From CAZSBG01 sp964605145 (GTDB lineage: Bacteria > Zhuqueibacterota > Zhuqueibacteria > Thermofontimicrobiales > Thermofontimicrobiaceae), in NCBI GenBank assembly GCA_964605145.1, contig CAZSBG010000001.1, positions 108,602 through 172,601 on the forward strand: DNA of 64,000 nucleotides, in the 5' to 3' direction. Both the position numbers and the translations under genes were made by a program. Below, in pieces: positions 60,577-64,000 of the stretch. The notes below the pieces were generated by a model. The model saw only the letters and a list, made by a program, of their open reading frames with translations. It searched no databases and had not been told where the DNA came from. The stretch's first letter is position 1, and each line of letters starts with the position of its first letter.

Positions 60577-61893
60577 GTGCTCCAAAAAATTACGGGTTTT
60601 TTCGGTATCTTTATTCTGCTGGGTCTGGCCTGGCTGCTATCGAACAACAAGAAAAAAATCAACTTCCGCATCGTTATCTGGGGGTTGCTGCTGCAACTTA
60701 TATTTGCCATTCTTATTTTAAAAACAGGTCCGGGACAGGCTGTGTTCCTGTACGCCCGGGCGTTTATCACCAAGTTGTTGAGCTTTACTGACGCCGGCGC
60801 TTCATTTCTTTTTGGTAATTTATACCTGGGCGACCCGGGAATTGTCAAAGAATTGGGAAAAGGACTACCGCTGCAACTTTGGGATAGCGGAGCCCAGAAA
60901 TTTGTTGATATTGGAATTATTTTTGCATTCCATATTTTACCCACCATCATCTTTTTCGCGTCACTGATGGGAATTCTTTACCACTTTGGCATCATGCAAA
61001 GAATCGTTCAGTTCATGGCCTGGATTATGACGAAAACAATGGGCACGAGCGGCGCTGAGTCGCTTTCAGCAGCAGGGAATATTTTTGTCGGACAAACAGA
61101 ATCGCCCCTGCTCATCAAGCCCTATGTATCAGAAATGACCAAGTCTGAATTGATGGCGATTATGGTTGGCGGATTTGCGACCATTGCCGGCGGGGTCATG
61201 GCGGCCTATGTACGATTCGGGGTTGATGCCGGCCATTTGATGGCTGCCAGCGTCATGTCTGCTCCGGCAGCGCTGGTGGTCGCAAAAATCATGTATCCGG
61301 AAACCGAAGAGTCCAAAACCAGGGGAGTGGTCAAACTCCAGGTCGAGAAAAAAACAGCCAACATCATCGATGCTGCTGCCGGGGGCGCCTCCGATGGGCT
61401 GCGGCTGGCGGTCAATGTCGGCGCCATGCTGATGGCATTTATCGCACTCATTGAAATGGTTAATTTTGGCATGCAAAATCTGGATACGGTCATTAATTTC
61501 ATTACATTTCATAAAACCAGTTTCGACTGGAACCTGAGCTTGAAATCCGTTTTTGGGGTGCTGTTCTCCCCAATTGCATTTTTTATGGGCGTGGATCCAA
61601 AAGATATTTTTCAGTTCGGAAATTTGCTCGGTACAAAAGTGTCCATTAACGAACTTGTCGCCTACGTAGAATTGACCAATTTAAAAGGCGTCATTTCCGA
61701 ACGATCGTTCACCATCGGCACTTACGCGCTATGCGGTTTTGCCAATTTCAGCTCTATTGCCATTCAAATCGGTGGAATCGGTTCTATCGCGCCGGAACGT
61801 CGCGGCGACCTGGCGAAAATTGGCCTGAAAGCGATGTTTGGCGGCGCGCTGGCGTCCTGGCTTACAGCCACAATTGCCGGATTGCTTCTTTAA
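60577..61893 (+). CDS. Concentrative nucleoside transporter (NupC family)
   Basis: 438 residues from a GTG at 60577 (AAAAGGAG upstream). Many helices; CNT motifs GNIFVGQTESPLLIKPYV, SELMAIMVGGFATIAGGVMA and SAPAALVVAKIMYPE. The last part has GAYALCGFANF-like TYALCGFANFSSIAIQIGG, conserved in CNTs. Imports nucleosides with Na+ or H+. 26 bp before the phosphorylase gene. Confidence 0.93.
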   Translation: MLQKITGFFGIFILLGLAWLLSNNKKKINFRIVIWGLLLQLIFAILILKTGPGQAVFLYARAFITKLLSFTDAGASFLFGNLYLGDPGIVKELGKGLPLQLWDSGAQKFVDIGIIFAFHILPTIIFFASLMGILYHFGIMQRIVQFMAWIMTKTMGTSGAESLSAAGNIFVGQTESPLLIKPYVSEMTKSELMAIMVGGFATIAGGVMAAYVRFGVDAGHLMAASVMSAPAALVVAKIMYPETEESKTRGVVKLQVEKKTANIIDAAAGGASDGLRLAVNVGAMLMAFIALIEMVNFGMQNLDTVINFITFHKTSFDWNLSLKSVFGVLFSPIAFFMGVDPKDIFQFGNLLGTKVSINELVAYVELTNLKGVISERSFTIGTYALCGFANFSSIAIQIGGIGSIAPERRGDLAKIGLKAMFGGALASWLTATIAGLLL

Positions 61894-61919
61894 AAATTTA
61901 TAAACAGGGCAGGGAAAAT

Positions 61920-62744
61920 ATGTCTGAAGATAAACTGAAACAGTCACTCACATTATTGCAACCGCTAATACAAACCAATCCCAGGACTGCCATTATTCTT
62001 GGATCAGGCCTTGGGTCGTTGGCGGATGAATTAACAGGGAAAACCACCATCAATTGCGAAGACATCCCCAATTATCCCAAACCCAAAGTTGTAGGGCACG
62101 CCGGTGTATGGGTTATCGGGAATCTCGAAGACATGCCAATCATCGCGCTAAAAGGCCGCGTACACACCTACGAGGGGTATTCTGCTTATCAGGCAACCTA
62201 TCCCATCCGGCTGCTTTCCAAATTAGGGATTGAAAATCTGGTGGTCACGAATGCAGCCGGCGGCGTGAATAAAAATTTCAATCCAGGCGACCTGATGATC
62301 ATCACCGACCATATCAATCTGTTGTACGACAATCCTCTCATTGGCGATAATTCAATATCCGCGGACGAACGATTTGTTGATATGTTCAAACCCTATGATC
62401 CAAAATTCATTCAATTGGCCAGAGAAATTGCACATAAACTGGATATCGATGTAACATCCGGCGTACTGGTCACCTCCAAAGGGCCGACGTATGAAACGGC
62501 TGCGGAAATAAAAATGGCTGCAATTGCCGGTGGCGACGCTGTGACCATGTCCACCGTGCCCGAAGTGATCGCCGCCCGGCAATTGAAAATGCGGGTATTT
62601 GGCATGTCATGCATTACCAATTTAGCGACCGGAATCAGCGATAAAAAGCTCAGCCATGCAGAAGTCACCGAAACCGCTGATCTCATTAAAGATAAGTTTC
62701 TTCGTCTAATGAAAGAAATATTGAAACAAATCCCATCTCGGTAA
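61920..62744 (+). CDS. punA: Purine nucleoside phosphorylase (trimeric type)
   Basis: 274 residues from the ATG at 61920. Phosphate loop AIILGSGLGSLAD, VVGHAGVWVIG, KGRVHTYEGYSAYQATYPIR, VTNAAGGVNKNFNPGDLM, YETAAEIKMAAIAGGDAVTM and ITNLATGIS, whose Asn in the C-terminal part prefers 6-oxopurines. Splits (deoxy)inosine and guanosine. Last of the salvage block; the transporter just upstream supplies substrate. Confidence 0.95.
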   Translation: MSEDKLKQSLTLLQPLIQTNPRTAIILGSGLGSLADELTGKTTINCEDIPNYPKPKVVGHAGVWVIGNLEDMPIIALKGRVHTYEGYSAYQATYPIRLLSKLGIENLVVTNAAGGVNKNFNPGDLMIITDHINLLYDNPLIGDNSISADERFVDMFKPYDPKFIQLAREIAHKLDIDVTSGVLVTSKGPTYETAAEIKMAAIAGGDAVTMSTVPEVIAARQLKMRVFGMSCITNLATGISDKKLSHAEVTETADLIKDKFLRLMKEILKQIPSR

Positions 62745-62803
62745 GCTTCAGACTCATCAAGTGATATAATTTATTTTTTACTGGAACAGCAAAATTCAAA
62801 TTG

Positions 62804-63730
62804 ATGAAAACAGAATACAAAAATAAAAAATGGGTGCTTTTCTACCTGAAATTATGGAATATGCACCTGTATTTGAAAAAGATATTTTTATTGCTTGAGT
62901 TGAAGTGTAAGCAAAGCAAAAAATGGTATCGTGTGAAAATTATACTGTTATCGCCCTTTTCCTGGAAAAAAAAGGTCGACCTGTTGGAATCACAAAAAAA
63001 GTACAGCCAGGTTATTCATTTGTGCCACCGCAAGATCAAAAACAAAAGGCTGCTGCCGGAGCTTTATGAAATCATTGGCAGAAACCTCCGGAATCTGAAC
63101 AAAATCGATGAAGCGCAGGATAATTTCCGGAAAGCGCAACAGTTGAAATCCAATTCTCCATCGTTGTGTTATGAGCTGGGACTCATCCATTTTATAAAAC
63201 GTGAATATTCCCATGCAAGAAAAGCCATGGAAAAAGCGATTAAAAAAGGATACGATACAGCGCCGCTGAGAATTCATTTGGGAAAGGTGTATTATCAAAT
63301 GGGCATGTTCGATCGGGCGGAGGGTTGTTTCAAACGCGTTCTGGATGTTTATCCGCAGGAAGGGAGCATTTACTTCCTTCTGGGAATCGTCTATAAAAGT
63401 AAAATTGAATATCAATTAGCTATTGAAGCTTTTTCCAATGCAGTGAAGTATGGAAGCAATCAAAAGGAAGAACACCTGGGATTGGCTGAAATATATACCA
63501 GGCTTGGATATTGGGATAAAGCAATTCGTGAATATGAAGCAATTCTGGAACATGAACCTGACAATTTTGTCGCCCACTATTTTTTGGGCTGGATATTCGA
63601 AATTCAGGGCTTTGAAGATAAAGCGATCCGCGAATATATCATTGCCAACAAAATCAATCCTGATGATGAAGACACCAAACTGAAACTCACTCAGATATTG
63701 GCATCTCCGGTGAGTATCGAGAATAACTGA
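62804..63730 (+). CDS. Tetratricopeptide-repeat protein
   Basis: 308 residues from the ATG at 62804 (a TTG directly before it is the alternative). A basic, membrane-like N-terminus (about 1-50) is followed by about seven TPR units: LYEIIGRNLRNLNKIDEAQD, NPDDEDTKLK-type repeats, GKVYYQMGMFDRAEGCFKRV, GIVYKSKIEYQLAIEAFSNA and AEIYTRLGYWDKAIREYEAI. Protein-protein scaffold; partners unknown. Confidence 0.8.
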   Translation: MKTEYKNKKWVLFYLKLWNMHLYLKKIFLLLELKCKQSKKWYRVKIILLSPFSWKKKVDLLESQKKYSQVIHLCHRKIKNKRLLPELYEIIGRNLRNLNKIDEAQDNFRKAQQLKSNSPSLCYELGLIHFIKREYSHARKAMEKAIKKGYDTAPLRIHLGKVYYQMGMFDRAEGCFKRVLDVYPQEGSIYFLLGIVYKSKIEYQLAIEAFSNAVKYGSNQKEEHLGLAEIYTRLGYWDKAIREYEAILEHEPDNFVAHYFLGWIFEIQGFEDKAIREYIIANKINPDDEDTKLKLTQILASPVSIENN

Positions 63731-64000
63731 TTGTTTGCATTTCCATCTCCATCTTCCTTTTTTTAACATAATCAAACTAAATGCCCAAAGAAATCGTCTA
63801 ATTAATGAAGTGATTAGTACTACTTAGTCAGATTGAAAAACGTATCGAGAAACAAGGCAATATTCCCATATCATTGTCATTCCCGTACCACAGGCATTCC
63901 CTTCGGTCACATGCCTGCAAAGTTGCATTATATTTTTAAATGAATGCAGACTTTGCTTTTCGTCGCAGATCTGCCATCTTTTTGGAGGACGGGAATCTCC
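63731..64000. other. Intergenic tail of the window
   Basis: Short spacer after the TPR gene followed by a repeat element that runs past the window end. No gene visible. Confidence 0.6.
63818..64000. mobile_element. MITE-like element, family 3, copy 2 (truncated by window end)
   Basis: Begins TACTACTTAGTCAG like 48509-48671 (inverted), continues AAGGCAATATT and CATTGTCATTCCCG as in that copy. It then switches to the ACCACAGGCATTCCC segment found in family 2 at 41583-41621. The interior then differs from both. Confidence 0.7.

Noticed and set aside
63818..64000. CRISPR-like repeated CATTCCCG motifs
   Set aside because: Copies are dispersed, not tandem with regular spacers, and sit inside inverted-repeat elements.

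Overview
The window reads as chromosomal DNA of an uncultured-type bacterium of the FCB superphylum (Fibrobacterota-Chlorobiota-Bacteroidota and relatives). A Calditrichota/KSB1-like lineage is my best guess, at low confidence. The evidence is several exported proteins ending in a YPNPFN-type C-terminal sorting domain, a GWxTD-domain protein, DUF5683 proteins, a sphingolipid (ceramide) locus, and groESL under a CIRCE operator. I saw no tRNA, rRNA, CRISPR array, integrase, transposase or phage structural gene.

1-29.2 kb is almost entirely minus-strand housekeeping DNA. It holds the rod-shape operon mreB-mreC-mreD-mrdA (mrdA cut by the window edge), four purine genes (purH, purN, purF, purA) scattered among it, and rimO-ftsY. 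Next come purF, a UbiA prenyltransferase, a ferredoxin and a geranylgeranyl-reductase-like flavoprotein in one tight run. An HD-domain protein, a Na+-dependent NSS transporter, a GAF/HD-GYP signalling protein, a deoxynucleoside kinase with folK-folB, groES-groEL, a STAS protein and secD-secF follow. A decayed PIN-domain toxin gene with a small intact partner ORF lies at 4.8-5.4 kb.

29.3-34.0 kb is a strikingly AT-rich accessory stretch of small plus-strand genes. It includes a YidD-like protein, a TPR/DUF5683 protein, membrane proteins and lipoproteins of unknown role. It is bracketed by a perfect 34-bp direct repeat (29373-29406 and 33832-33865).

34-57.7 kb mixes exported proteins and metabolism. 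There is a large four-fold lamin-tail-domain protein, a PepT-like peptidase and a Mut7-C protein. A ceramide-synthesis locus follows (epimerase-like reductase, serine palmitoyltransferase, GNAT-fold acyltransferase). After it come a subtilase preceded by a free-standing propeptide-like lipoprotein, rlmB, an Ala-Glu epimerase with an NlpC/P60 peptidase (muropeptide recycling), and a run of exported proteins with C-terminal sorting domains. Miniature inverted-repeat elements of several families sit in these intergenic gaps. One family has a copy between mreB and mreC, 42.6 kb away from its sister.

57.8-62.7 kb is a plus-strand block of ssb and nucleoside salvage (cdd, udk, tdk, a NupC transporter, purine nucleoside phosphorylase). 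A TPR protein and another repeat element close the window.
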